Position numbers and translations under genes: made by a program. From Thermophilibacter provencensis (GTDB lineage Bacteria; Actinomycetota; Coriobacteriia; Coriobacteriales; Atopobiaceae): a DNA stretch of 64,000 nucleotides. This document shows positions 7,951 through 18,009 of this stretch, in pieces (within the stretch, counting starts at the first letter, position 1; the number at the start of each line of letters is the position of its first letter). The notes beneath the pieces were generated by a model. The model made no database searches and was not told the DNA's origin. It saw nothing but the letters and a program-made list of their open reading frames with translations. The stretch is from NCBI RefSeq assembly GCF_900128445.1, contig NZ_LT671417.1, positions 1,040,769 through 1,104,768 on the forward strand, written 5' to 3'.

Positions 7951-8730
7951 ATGGCACTGCAAGCTTTTCTCATTGGCCTCATAGTGTTCGTGGGCAAGGC
8001 TGACTACTTTGTTGGCACCGCGATGCTGGGGCGACCGCTCGTTCTCGGCGCGCTCGTCGGACTTGCGCTGGGAGACGTTTCCACGGGGGTCATGATTGGC
8101 TTCCAGCTCGAGCTCGTCTTCATGGGCATGCAGGCTATCGGAGCTTCGATTCCGCCTGACATGATTGTGGGCTCGGTGCTTGGCACGGCCTTTGCAATCA
8201 CGACGGGCAACGGTATCGACACTGCCGTCACCATTGCCATGCCCGCGGCGGTTCTCTCGGCCTTCGTGGTCAACCTCTTCTACGGTGTCATCACCCCGAT
8301 CATGGCCCGCTCTGCGGACAAGTTCGCAGCCGAGGACAACGACAGGGGAATCTCCGCGGTCTTCCTGGCTAACGGCTTCCTGTTTGACGTGACCTTCGGC
8401 GTCATCGGCTTTGTGGCCTTCATGTTCGGAGGGGACGCGGTGTCCGCCTTGGTCAACAGCATTCCCGCTTGGCTTACGACGGGCATAACCATTGCCACGG
8501 GCATCCTTCCCGCCCTCGGCTTCGCGCAGCTGGTGACCATGATCGTCTCCAAGGAGACCGCGGTCTTCCTGCTGCTCGGCTTCCTGCTTGCCGCATACCT
8601 CGGCGTGCCCGTCCTCGGCATCGTCTGCTTTGCTGTCGTGCTCGTCGGCGTGCTGATGATGGCTCACATTTTCATTCCCAGCCAGGGCTCTGCTCTCGAG
8701 ACGGAGGTTGATGATGACAACGAGTTCTAG
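7951..8730 (+). CDS. PTS mannose-family EIIC membrane subunit
   Basis: A 259-residue, highly hydrophobic protein preceded by AAGGAGG. The segment GRPLVLGALVGLALGD, followed by GFQLELVFMG, is typical of the EII-Sor IIC family and its glutamate-containing loop. It forms the sugar channel with EIID. Its 3' end overlaps the EIID start by 17 bases, showing translational coupling. Confidence 0.92.
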   Translation: MALQAFLIGLIVFVGKADYFVGTAMLGRPLVLGALVGLALGDVSTGVMIGFQLELVFMGMQAIGASIPPDMIVGSVLGTAFAITTGNGIDTAVTIAMPAAVLSAFVVNLFYGVITPIMARSADKFAAEDNDRGISAVFLANGFLFDVTFGVIGFVAFMFGGDAVSALVNSIPAWLTTGITIATGILPALGFAQLVTMIVSKETAVFLLLGFLLAAYLGVPVLGIVCFAVVLVGVLMMAHIFIPSQGSALETEVDDDNEF

Positions 8731-9535
8731 CGAGAAGAAGCTCACCAAGAAGGAGCTCAACAGCCTCTTCTGGAGGTCGTTCACCACTTCTCACGCATGG
8801 CACTTCGAGCGTCAGCAGCACATGGCGTTCTGCTGGTCCATGATCCCGGCGATTAAGAAGCTCTACGACAACCGCGAGGACCGCATCGCTGCCTACCAGC
8901 GCCACCTCGAGTTCTACAACTGCCAGACCACCATGCAGCCCCTGATCGGTGGCATCGTCGCGGCCATGGAGGAGGAGAACGCCAACAACGAGGGCTTCGA
9001 CACCTCGTCGATCAGCTCGATGAAGGTTGCGCTCATGGGGCCGCTCGCCGGCATTGGCGACTCCCTTATTGCCGGAACCCTGCGCATAATCGCGACCGGC
9101 ATCGTCGGCGGCCTCTGCATGAGCGGCTCGATTCTCGGTCCGATTCTGTTCCTGGCGATTTACAACGTGATCACCATCGCCCTGCGCTATCTCGGCGTGA
9201 AGTACGGCTACGGCCTTGGCAGCAACATAATCTCCAAGGTCTCCGACACGAGCGTCATGCAGAAGCTCACGACCGCGCTGTCTGTCGTCGGCCTCATGGT
9301 CATTGGCGCCATGGTCGCGACGAACGTCGTGGTGAGTACGCCGCTTGCCTTTGATCTCAACGGCACTGCGTTCTCCCTGCAGGAGACCTTCGATTCGATT
9401 TTCCCGTGCCTGCTTCCCGCCGCCGCCTTCGCAGGGCTGTATGTCCTGAACAAGAAGGGCGTGAACATCCTCGTGCAGATTATTGGAATCATGGTCCTGG
9501 GCGTTGTCCTCGGAGCTCTTGGGATTCTTGGATAA
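8714..9535 (+). CDS. PTS mannose-family EIID membrane subunit
   Basis: A 273-residue EIID. LNSLFWRSFTTSHAWHFERQQHMAFCWSM is the family's N-terminal helix segment, and MGPLAGIGDSLIAGTLR is its conserved central motif. Three start codons lie close together (TTG 8708, ATG 8711, ATG 8714); 8714 has the best spacing from CGGAGG. It is coupled to EIIC by overlap. Confidence 0.92.
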   Translation: MTTSSSEKKLTKKELNSLFWRSFTTSHAWHFERQQHMAFCWSMIPAIKKLYDNREDRIAAYQRHLEFYNCQTTMQPLIGGIVAAMEEENANNEGFDTSSISSMKVALMGPLAGIGDSLIAGTLRIIATGIVGGLCMSGSILGPILFLAIYNVITIALRYLGVKYGYGLGSNIISKVSDTSVMQKLTTALSVVGLMVIGAMVATNVVVSTPLAFDLNGTAFSLQETFDSIFPCLLPAAAFAGLYVLNKKGVNILVQIIGIMVLGVVLGALGILG

Positions 9536-9545
9536 GGGGGAGACG

Positions 9546-10244
9546 ATGCTTGAGTTTTGTCTTGACACTGGCGACTTCGAAATGGTGAAATCTGCCAGCA
9601 AGATTTACCCCATCAACTGCTACAGCATGAACCCCTCCATTGCGGTCAGGTGCCTCGAGGGCACCGGGAGGACCTTCATTCAGAACGCCCTCGACATTCG
9701 TGGCGTCATCGGGAGCGAGACCCCCTTCTTCCTTGAGGCCATGGGCGATACCGCCGAGGAACTCGTCGAGGACGCCCAGGCAATGGTCAAGGCCGTACCC
9801 GGCAACACGTTCGTGAAGATCCCGGCGTGCTCCGAGGGCTTCAGGGCGATCTCCCTGCTGCGCGATCTGGGGATTCGCACATCCTGCACGGCGGTCTATA
9901 CCTTCAACCAGGCCATGCTCGCAGCCGTCGCGGGCGCCTCCTACGTCGCGGTGTACGTGAGTCGCCTCGACAAGAATGGTGGCGACGGCATTGATGTCGT
10001 GAGGCGCATCAAGGAGGCGTTCGTCTCCCACGGCATCGACTGCGTGGTAAGTGCCGCCTCGCTGAAGACCCCGCTCGACCTTCAGAGGGCCATTGAGGCA
10101 GGCGCCGAGAACGTTACCGTTGACCTGCCGATGCTTGACGCCATGGCCGTTCACCCCATGACTCAGGGAACGCTTGACACTTTCAAGTCCGACTGGGAGG
10201 GACTGTTCGGCAAGGGCGCAAGAATAGCCAACATGGTTGAGTAG
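9546..10244 (+). CDS. fsa: Fructose-6-phosphate aldolase (transaldolase family), first copy
   Basis: A 232-residue FSA/TalC-type protein. Lys91 in VKIPACSEGFRAI matches the Schiff-base lysine of FSA. YVSRLD carries the catalytic tyrosine, and AASLKTP is the conserved phosphate-site strand. The C-terminal helix (about 205-230, ending KSDWEGLF) is complete. FSA enzymes split fructose 6-phosphate into dihydroxyacetone and glyceraldehyde 3-phosphate, which fits the glycerol dehydrogenase two genes downstream. Some relatives act on other ketose phosphates, so the natural substrate is open. Confidence 0.85.
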   Translation: MLEFCLDTGDFEMVKSASKIYPINCYSMNPSIAVRCLEGTGRTFIQNALDIRGVIGSETPFFLEAMGDTAEELVEDAQAMVKAVPGNTFVKIPACSEGFRAISLLRDLGIRTSCTAVYTFNQAMLAAVAGASYVAVYVSRLDKNGGDGIDVVRRIKEAFVSHGIDCVVSAASLKTPLDLQRAIEAGAENVTVDLPMLDAMAVHPMTQGTLDTFKSDWEGLFGKGARIANMVE

Positions 10245-10255
10245 CGCGCAGCCTC

Positions 10256-10282
10256 GGCCTCCGCCGCTTGTCGGCGGGGGCC
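10256..10282 (+). terminator. Hairpin between the two aldolase genes
   Basis: An 11-base-pair GC-rich stem (one G-U pair) with a five-base loop, in the 60-base gap between the paralogous aldolases. There is no T-run. It may stabilise upstream mRNA or partly terminate, giving less of the second aldolase and the dehydrogenase. Confidence 0.55.
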
Positions 10283-10304
10283 TCTCTGCCGATTGGAGGT
10301 GACC

Positions 10305-10925
10305 ATGATTGAGTTCTGCCTCGTAAGTATGAGTCTGGACGAGGTGAGGGTCGCCACGGAGACCTACCCCTGCAATTGCTTCGCCGACAATCCGACCGTT
10401 GCCGTTCAGGGAATCGGGGATTCGGGGGAGGGCTTCCTAGTGCGTTCGCGCGCTCTTCGGGAGCTGGTTGGGCCCGAGGCCAAGCTCTACCTCGAGGTTA
10501 TGGGCGACACGTGTGAGGAGATGGTTGCCGATGCGCATAGGATTGTTGCCGAGGTCCCCGGGAACACGCTCGTGAAGATTCCGGCGTGCCCAGAGGGCTA
10601 CCGGGCCATACGTGAGCTCTCCGAGGCTGGCATACGCTCCTCCTGCACGGCGGTCTTTGACGTTGAGCAGGCGCTTCTCGCCGAGGCGGCGGGCGCCGTC
10701 TGCGTTGCGGTCTACGTGAGCCGCCTTGACCGGGCGGGGTGCGGCGGCATGGGGGTCGTGCACGACATAGTGACCGCCTTCAGGGAGATTGATGCGCGAG
10801 CAATGGTGTGCGCCGCCTCGCTCAAGACGCCACGCGACATTGAGCGTGCGCTGCTTGCCGGGGCCGAGAACGTTACCGTTGACCTCGCGCTTCTCCGCCA
10901 GTTGGCGATGAGCTCGCTTGCGTGA
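10305..10925 (+). CDS. Fructose-6-phosphate aldolase-like protein, second copy, short C-terminus
   Basis: A 206-residue paralog of the preceding gene with the same active-site layout: Lys91 in VKIPACPEGYRAI, YVSRLD and AASLKTP. It starts at ATG after GGAGGTGACC. It ends at about LLRQLAMSSLA and lacks the last ~26 residues, the helix that in FSA packs against a neighbouring subunit. The lysine and tyrosine are kept, so it is probably active or forms mixed oligomers with the first copy. A different substrate is also possible. Confidence 0.8.
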   Translation: MIEFCLVSMSLDEVRVATETYPCNCFADNPTVAVQGIGDSGEGFLVRSRALRELVGPEAKLYLEVMGDTCEEMVADAHRIVAEVPGNTLVKIPACPEGYRAIRELSEAGIRSSCTAVFDVEQALLAEAAGAVCVAVYVSRLDRAGCGGMGVVHDIVTAFREIDARAMVCAASLKTPRDIERALLAGAENVTVDLALLRQLAMSSLA

Positions 10926-10959
10926 GCTGATTTGTTGAATCGAACCGAAGGGAGCCTGC

Positions 10960-12063
10960 ATGAGGGCTTGGGGATCGGTGGGGCACTACCTTCAGGGCCC
11001 CGGAATCATAGAGCATGCGGCTCGCTACGCGAGCCTGTTCGGAACGAGGCACCTCTTCGTCGTGGACGCGTTCGTTCGGCAGATGCTGGGAGATGCGCTT
11101 TTCTCCGAATACGGGGACCTTGGTGCGTTCTCCTATGACCTCGTGACCTTCGAAGGGGAGATCAGCAGGGGGAACATTGAGCGCGTTCGCCGCAAGGCCG
11201 GCGCCGGCCATGACGTGATCGTGGCACTTGGTGGCGGAAAGGTAATCGACGTCGCGAAGATGCTTGCGGCGGACGGAGCGGCGCTAGTGGTGTGCCCGAC
11301 GATTGCGGCGACTGACGCCCCGACAAGTGCGATGTCGATTCTCTACAGCGACGAGGGCGAGATGAACGATATCGTCATTCACGTCAAAAACCCGGACCTC
11401 GTGCTTGTGGACACGCGGGTGATTGCGAATGCCCCCGTCAGGTTCCTTTCTGCGGGTATTGGTGATGCGCTCTCGACGTACTACGAGGGCGTCTCGAACG
11501 AGCGGACGGGACACGCGAACTACGTGTGGTGCCACACTGAGAGTGGCGTGGCCACGCTCGCCGGCAGGGCCGTGGCCCGCGCCTGCGTCGAGACGCTGTT
11601 TCGAGATGGCCCTGCTGCCGTGAGTGCAAATGCGGTGGGAATTGTCACGCCCGCCCTTGAGAACGTGGTGGAGGCGAACGTTCTTCTCAGTGGCATAGGG
11701 TTCGAGAACGTCGGGTGCTCTCTTGCCCACGGGTTGGGCAACGCCATGACCGTGGTGCCGAACGGCGAGAGGTCAATGCACGGCGAGCGCGTGGGCTTCT
11801 CGACCCTGAGCCTGCTCATAGCCGAAGACTACCCCTCGGAGGAGATTGAGCGTGTGGCGCGCCTGTGCGTGGATTGTGGTGTTCCGGTGACGTTTGAGGG
11901 GCTGCGCCTCGATCCGTCGGAAGACGACCTTGAAAAGATTGCCCGAGCGGCCCTGGAGGCGGAGTCTTGGGGGGCGAGCCCGGTGCGCCTTGGCGTGAGG
12001 GATGTCGTGGACGTCCTTCGTGCCACTGATGCCCTTGGACGTCGAATGGGGGACGTCACGTAA
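10960..12063 (+). CDS. gldA: Glycerol dehydrogenase family (iron/zinc-containing alcohol dehydrogenase)
   Basis: A 367-residue protein, the usual GldA length. ALGGGKVIDVAK (89-100) is the NAD-binding loop, TIAATDAPTSA (114-124) is characteristic of GldA, and the metal ligands are Asp169, His257 and His274. The family interconverts glycerol and dihydroxyacetone with NAD. Together with the FSA genes it suggests that dihydroxyacetone from aldolase cleavage is reduced to glycerol, regenerating NAD. A similar fsaB-gldA pairing exists in E. coli. It is the last gene of the operon. Confidence 0.87.
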   Translation: MRAWGSVGHYLQGPGIIEHAARYASLFGTRHLFVVDAFVRQMLGDALFSEYGDLGAFSYDLVTFEGEISRGNIERVRRKAGAGHDVIVALGGGKVIDVAKMLAADGAALVVCPTIAATDAPTSAMSILYSDEGEMNDIVIHVKNPDLVLVDTRVIANAPVRFLSAGIGDALSTYYEGVSNERTGHANYVWCHTESGVATLAGRAVARACVETLFRDGPAAVSANAVGIVTPALENVVEANVLLSGIGFENVGCSLAHGLGNAMTVVPNGERSMHGERVGFSTLSLLIAEDYPSEEIERVARLCVDCGVPVTFEGLRLDPSEDDLEKIARAALEAESWGASPVRLGVRDVVDVLRATDALGRRMGDVT

Positions 12064-12079
12064 CACTCTGAACGTGGGC

Positions 12080-12103
12080 GGGGCTCATTGGGTGATGGGC
12101 CCC
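12080..12103. terminator. Hairpin between convergent gldA and gntR
   Basis: GGGGCTCA pairs with TGGGCCCC (one G-U) across an eight-base loop, between two converging genes. It has no strong T-run on either side, so function as a terminator is likely by position only. Confidence 0.45.
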
Positions 12104-12112
12104 GTACTCTCT

Positions 12113-12868
12113 CTACGAAGTGACGACACGACCGTCGGGGGAGATGACGAACCTGAACGAGGCGCGATCCCCTCGCATTACCGACTTGGAGTAGTGGAGG
12201 GGCACCCCGTCGGAGTTCCTCGTGATTTTGTGGAGAATGTAAAGTGGTGATCCGACGAAACACGAGAGGAGTCGAGCCTCGTTCTCACGAGCGGTCGAGA
12301 CGTCGAGAACTAGCTCCTCGTTTCCAAGCACGCACTGGTAAGTGCTGGTGAGAAGGTTGTAGAGACTCATGTCCTCACCAAGGTCCTCGAGGAAGTCGGG
12401 GAAGAGCTGGGCGGAGACGTAGACATAGTCGATGGCGATTGGAATGGACTCCTCGTATATGAGGCGCTCGACCATGGAGACGCGCGAGCCTTCGGGAATC
12501 TCCAGAGCCTTGGCAAGTCGCCCCGTTGCATTGAGCGCCTTCCTGCTGAGGACTCGCCGGGGGCTTTTCCCCCCGACTTCGGAGAAGGCGTGGTAGCCGA
12601 AGTAGTTGGGAGAACCCTTCCTGATTAGGCGCTTAGGGGCGGAGACGAACGTTCCGCGGCCGCGAAGCCGGTAGATAAGGCCCTCGTCGACGAGGTTTTG
12701 GACTGCGCGGCGCACGGTTATACGGCTGACGCTGAACTGCTCGCAGAGTTCCTGCTCCGTAGGAAGCCGTCCCCCTATCTCAAGTTCCCCCGAGATTATT
12801 TTCTGACGAATGCTGTTCTCCACTTGGGCGTAGAGAAGGTCAGGGCGCACGCTATTATCTACCGACAC
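12113..12868 (-). CDS. GntR-family transcriptional regulator with UTRA domain
   Basis: A 251-residue repressor of the HutC subfamily. The N-terminal winged helix has GRLPTEQELCEQFSVSRITVRRAVQNLVDEGLI, and the rest has UTRA features (VERLIYEESIPIAIDYVYV and a late SGxPLHYSKS-like strand). I start it at GTG 12868 because GGGGGA sits just upstream; a TTG at 12886 would add six residues but has no ribosome site. UTRA domains bind sugar or sugar phosphate effectors. It converges on the PTS/aldolase operon, and similar operator-like sequences lie before both units, so it probably controls that operon and itself. Confidence 0.88.
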   Translation of the reverse strand: MSVDNSVRPDLLYAQVENSIRQKIISGELEIGGRLPTEQELCEQFSVSRITVRRAVQNLVDEGLIYRLRGRGTFVSAPKRLIRKGSPNYFGYHAFSEVGGKSPRRVLSRKALNATGRLAKALEIPEGSRVSMVERLIYEESIPIAIDYVYVSAQLFPDFLEDLGEDMSLYNLLTSTYQCVLGNEELVLDVSTARENEARLLSCFVGSPLYILHKITRNSDGVPLHYSKSVMRGDRASFRFVISPDGRVVTS

Positions 12869-13263
12869 TTGTTCCCCCGTGGTCAAGCAGGCAATACTTT
12901 TACATCAGATTATATGACGACATGATACAAATAAGAATTACTCCAAGAGACTGAGCCGTTTTTCACATTTCGTTTATCAACGCTGCCCAGCCGCGTGAGC
13001 GTCTCAGCCTGCCAATCGTGTCGCATAACCGTCCAGTTGCGACGAAGCTGCCGCGGCGTGCGCGCGGCGGCATACCATGAAGCCAACGGGGGTGCCCTCG
13101 CCCGCGGACGCAGATGCGATGCGCCGCTCCTCCCCTTCCTTCCCGGCCCCGTTCGGCGAGGGCATCCCTCTCTCCCCGCAGGGGACCGCCGCCGGCCGGC
13201 CCCCCCGCGGCGGATTGCCTCGCGCGGCGTATACTTTCCGAGACCACGTGAGGAGGGACCCCC
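12869..13263. other. Intergenic region between divergent gntR and nitroreductase
   Basis: About 395 bases without a credible gene. The left part is AT-rich and holds the gntR promoter and the candidate operator at 12912-12923. The right part is GC-rich and ends with a TATACT-like -10 box (13230-13235) and the GAGGAGGG ribosome site of the nitroreductase. Open frames across it have no ribosome site. Confidence 0.6.
12912..12923. promoter_or_regulatory. Candidate GntR autoregulatory operator
   Basis: ATATGACGACAT, 44 bases upstream of the chosen gntR start, resembles ATGTGACGTTAT at 6092-6103 in front of the PTS operon. Confidence 0.45.
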
Positions 13264-13779
13264 ATGACCGACTTCCAGCAGCTCGCGCACGACCGCTACT
13301 CCTGCAGGTCCTTCTCGGACCGCCCGGTGGAGGGCGAGAAGATCGACGCGCTCGTCGACGTCGCGCTCGCCGCCCCGACCGCCGTCGACAGGCAGCCCTG
13401 GCGCATGTGGGTCGTCGAGACCCCGGAGGCGGTCGCGCGCCTCGCGGCGCACACGCGGTTCGACTTTGGCGCGCGGGTCATCCTCGTTCTCGGCGCGCTG
13501 CCGGATGAGGCCTGGGTCCGCAAGTACGACGTCCGCAACTTCGCCGACGTCGACGCCTCCATCGTGGGGACGCACGTCATGCTTGCCGCCCACGACCTCG
13601 GCCTCGGCACCACCTGGGTGGGGCACTTCGACGCCCCGGCCGTGAAGGGGGAGTTTCCGGAGATGGAGCCCTACGACCTTGTGGCGCTCTTCCCGCTGGG
13701 CTATCCCGCCGAGGACGCGGAGCCCGCGCCGATGCACTTCAAGCGACGCCCCGCGGATGAGCTCGTGATCCGAATCTAA
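13264..13779 (+). CDS. Nitroreductase family protein
   Basis: A 171-residue FMN-dependent nitroreductase. RYSCRSFSDRPV (11-22) is the typical N-terminal FMN phosphate-binding segment, and APTAVDRQPWRMWVV is the second. GLGTTWVGHF is the conserved glycine-rich segment near the C-terminus. It starts at ATG after GAGGAGGG. These enzymes reduce nitro compounds, quinones or flavins with NAD(P)H; the physiological substrate is unknown. Monocistronic by spacing. Confidence 0.88.
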   Translation: MTDFQQLAHDRYSCRSFSDRPVEGEKIDALVDVALAAPTAVDRQPWRMWVVETPEAVARLAAHTRFDFGARVILVLGALPDEAWVRKYDVRNFADVDASIVGTHVMLAAHDLGLGTTWVGHFDAPAVKGEFPEMEPYDLVALFPLGYPAEDAEPAPMHFKRRPADELVIRI

Positions 13780-13780
13780 A

Positions 13781-13811
13781 GCGTGCAAAAGGGACAGTCA
13801 CTTTTGCACGC
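13781..13811. repeat. Dispersed palindrome, class B (GCGTGCAAAAG arms)
   Basis: GCGTGCAAAAG and CTTTTGCACGC flank a nine-base loop GGACAGTCA. It begins one base after the nitroreductase stop codon. Related copies are at 32554-32640, 57109-57189 and 61051-61075. Confidence 0.85.
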
Positions 13812-13999
13812 ATACGGTGCGCTCGCCGGCATGGTGCCCTGAGACGCGCTTCTTGCGAGTTGTGCACCTCTGGTTGCATGACGGTTCCGTCACGGTTGCC
13901 CGCGTCGCGAACTGATACCCTTGAGCATGCGCGGAGCCGCATCGGAAGCGGTAAACACAATATAGAGTCGAGACCTTCCCCGCGCAGACGGATGGCATC

Positions 14000-15538
14000 A
14001 TGACCAGCAGAAACAACCCCCGGCGTCCGCACCGACGCACGCGCAGCCCGCAGGCGTCCAACCCCTACATGCACCCGATTGACCTTCCCCGCGCGACGCC
14101 CTCGCGTTCTGACGAGGACCCGCGCGAAGCGCGGCCCCAGTCCCGCTCGGCACATCAGACGGACTACGATTCCTACGACGACCCCTATGTGGGCTCCTAT
14201 GCAGGGCAAGACAACGACCCCGATGAATCGGACTACGGCGACCCCTACGGGGACGCTGGGTCCTATCGCCGCACCGGGCACGGCCGGCAGGCGCCCATGC
14301 CGCGCCAGCGCGCCCCGCGCAGCCGCTACAAGAAGCGGCGCGAGGGGAGGGGCGTCACCATCGTGGCCCTTCTCGTCGTCGTGGCGATCGTGGGCGGCGG
14401 CGTGTGGCTGTGGCTCAACCGGACGGTCAACGTGAGCGTCAACGGCGAGCGCGCCGACGTCCGCGTGGGGTCCACGCTCGAGGAGATCGTGAAGAGCGAG
14501 GAGCTCTCGCCCAAGCCGGGCAACCTCGTCTCCGTGAGCGGGAACGTCATCACGGAGGGCGGCGGTGACGCGTTTTCGGCCACGGTCAACGGCGCGCAGC
14601 TGGACGCCGCCGGCCGCGACGCGTTCCGTGCGGAGGGCAACGAGGAGATCACCTTCGGGGACGGCGCGGACGTGACCGAGGCCTCGCACGAGGAGGAGCG
14701 TGAGATCCAGCCCCTGCTCGAGCCGCCCGACTCGGTGGGCTCGGTGACCTTTGTCTCCCAGTACGGCAAGACGGGCAGGCAGAAGTTCGTGGTTGGCGAC
14801 ACCTCGGGAGAGTCGGTTCCCGGAGACGTCGTCGAGCCCGCGCAGAACGTGAAGCTCATGAGCATCAACCCAAAGGCGGACGACGGCCGCAAGCTCATCG
14901 CGCTCACCTTCGATGACGGCCCGAGCAAGTACACCCAGCAATACCTCGACATCCTCACGGAGCACGGCATCCACGCCACGTTCTTCTGCCTCGGCTCCGC
15001 GGCGGCCAACAACCCCGACCTCGTCAAGGCGATCAAGGACCAGGGCTCGCAGGTCGCGTCCCACACCATGAACCACCAGCAGCTCACGGCCGTCGATCAG
15101 ACGACGCTGCAGTCGGAGATCACGGAGGCGTTCTCCGCCATCTCCGGCGCGGGCGGCGGGGACACCTCGGTCATCCGCCCGCCCTACGGCTCCTTTGACA
15201 CGTCGACGTGGCTGGCCTCGGGCGGCACGCTCTCGGCCTCGGTGATCTGGAACCTGGACAGCCTGGACTGGGAGCTGCCCGGAGCGGACGTCATCGTGAA
15301 CAACTGCACGAGCGGCGCCTTTTCCGGCAGCATCATCCTCATGCACGACGGTGGCGGCAACCGCGACCAGGACCTCGAGGCGCTGCCCCGCATCATCGAG
15401 CAGCTTCAGGGGGAGGGCTACGAGTTCGTGACCGTGGCGGAGCTCATGGCGTCCGACAGCCGCATCCCCGCCGAGGTTGCCGCCGGCAACGCCCACATCC
15501 CCGAGGGCTACACCTGGGCGACCGAGCTTGCCGAGTAG
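14000..15538 (+). CDS. Membrane-anchored polysaccharide deacetylase
   Basis: A 512-residue protein. Residues 1-118 are polar, with many Arg, Pro and Tyr, and probably cytosolic. A single transmembrane segment lies at about 119-139. An extracellular linker leads to a NodB domain starting near residue 300: TFDDGPS (303-309) holds the catalytic base and metal Asp, SHTMNHQQL the metal histidines, RPPYG the third motif and ILMHDGGG the last. It probably deacetylates peptidoglycan or a surface polysaccharide outside the membrane. Residues ~142-230 may be a small G5- or DUF348-like wall-associated region; this is uncertain. Confidence 0.9.
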   Translation: MTSRNNPRRPHRRTRSPQASNPYMHPIDLPRATPSRSDEDPREARPQSRSAHQTDYDSYDDPYVGSYAGQDNDPDESDYGDPYGDAGSYRRTGHGRQAPMPRQRAPRSRYKKRREGRGVTIVALLVVVAIVGGGVWLWLNRTVNVSVNGERADVRVGSTLEEIVKSEELSPKPGNLVSVSGNVITEGGGDAFSATVNGAQLDAAGRDAFRAEGNEEITFGDGADVTEASHEEEREIQPLLEPPDSVGSVTFVSQYGKTGRQKFVVGDTSGESVPGDVVEPAQNVKLMSINPKADDGRKLIALTFDDGPSKYTQQYLDILTEHGIHATFFCLGSAAANNPDLVKAIKDQGSQVASHTMNHQQLTAVDQTTLQSEITEAFSAISGAGGGDTSVIRPPYGSFDTSTWLASGGTLSASVIWNLDSLDWELPGADVIVNNCTSGAFSGSIILMHDGGGNRDQDLEALPRIIEQLQGEGYEFVTVAELMASDSRIPAEVAAGNAHIPEGYTWATELAE

Positions 15539-15582
15539 CGGGGCGGGCGCCCCGGGCGGGGCATCGAGCAAAAGCCGGGTGG

Positions 15583-15641
15583 TAAAAACAGGCCCCCTGC
15601 CTGCGGAAAGTAAAGAAACCGCAGGCAGGGGGCTCGTTTTT
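15583..15641. terminator. Strong bidirectional terminator
   Basis: A 15-base perfect stem (15592-15606 with 15619-15633) lies between convergent genes. TCGTTTTT follows on the plus strand, and the mirror A-rich stretch before it gives TGTTTTTA on the minus strand. It serves both the deacetylase and pyrE. Confidence 0.9.
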
Positions 15642-15681
15642 ATGCGGGGTCGTCGCGTGCCGGGCCGTGCGCCCGACCGGG

Positions 15682-16344
15682 CTACTTCACGCCGTACTGC
15701 TCGTAGTAGGCGTCGATCGCGGCCTTGAGCTCCGGCGTGATGACGGTGCCGTCAAGGGCCTCGACCACATCGGCCATGGAGACGATGCTCGCCACGGGGA
15801 AGCCGTACTTCTCCTGGATCTCCTGCTGGGCGGTCACGACCCCGCCCTTGCCGACCTCCATGCGGTTGAGGCTCACGATGAGGCCCTTGATCTCAACGCT
15901 TGCGGCGCCGGTGACCTTGGGATAGGTCTCGTCGATGGACTTGCCCGAGGTGGTGACGTCCTCGATCATGACCACACGGTCGCCGTCGGCGAGCTTGGTG
16001 CCGAGCAGTCCGCCCTTGTCGGCGCCGTGGTCCTTCTCCTCCTTGCGGTCCGAGCAGTAGCGGACCTCCTTGCCGTAGAGGTCGTGAAGGGCGATCGCGG
16101 TGGTCACGGCCAGCGGGATGCCCTTGTACGCCGGCCCAAAGAGCACGTCGAAGTCCAGGCCAAAGTTGTCGTTGATGGCGTGCGCGTAGTACTCGCCCAG
16201 GCGCTTGAGCTGGGAGCCCGTCACGTAGGCGCCCGCGTTCATGAAGAACGGGGACTTCCGGCCGCTCTTGAGGGTGAAGTCGCCGAACTTCAGGACGTTT
16301 GACTCCACCATGAAGTCGATGAACTCACGCTTGTAGGCTTCCAT
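15682..16344 (-). CDS. pyrE: Orotate phosphoribosyltransferase
   Basis: A 220-residue Pyr[14 protein letters not shown] is the PRPP-binding motif. [16 protein letters not shown] is the orotate-side loop, and [11 protein letters not shown] is the conserved FGxAYKGIxL motif. It converts orotate and PRPP to orotidine 5'-monophosphate in pyrimidine synthesis. GGAGCACAC precedes the ATG. Divergent from asnS; no other pyr gene is in the window. Confidence 0.94.
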   Translation of the reverse strand: MEAYKREFIDFMVESNVLKFGDFTLKSGRKSPFFMNAGAYVTGSQLKRLGEYYAHAINDNFGLDFDVLFGPAYKGIPLAVTTAIALHDLYGKEVRYCSDRKEEKDHGADKGGLLGTKLADGDRVVMIEDVTTSGKSIDETYPKVTGAASVEIKGLIVSLNRMEVGKGGVVTAQQEIQEKYGFPVASIVSMADVVEALDGTVITPELKAAIDAYYEQYGVK

Positions 16345-16466
16345 GTGTGCTCCTTCCGGGGGCGGTCGTTCTTGTCGTTGCCCTGATTCTAGCCGAGACC
16401 ACGTCCTCTCGATGCGCTAGAGTTAGGGGCTGGAAAACAGGCGAGAAGAACCTCGGAGGAACGCCC

Positions 16467-17870
<1,404 letters not shown>

Positions 17871-17880
17871 GTGGGACTCC

Positions 17881-17914
17881 GGGGCCGGCCGCGTGCCGGC
17901 CCCGTTGCTGTTTT
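17881..17914 (+). terminator. Terminator of asnS
   Basis: GGGGCCGGC pairs with GCCGGCCCC across a five-base loop and is followed by GTTGCTGTTTT, directly after the asnS stop. Confidence 0.85.
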
Positions 17915-18009
17915 GAGGGCCTGCGCCGACGCGGACCGCTGCGCGGGCACGGGGCCGTCGTCAGGCCCGACCTCGGCTATGCTAGGAGCGGCCGACCTGA
18001 GGAGGCACC

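Noticed and set aside
13739-15571. 610-residue minus-strand frame opposite the deacetylase
   Set aside because: Antisense shadow; the plus strand has clear NodB motifs and a ribosome site.
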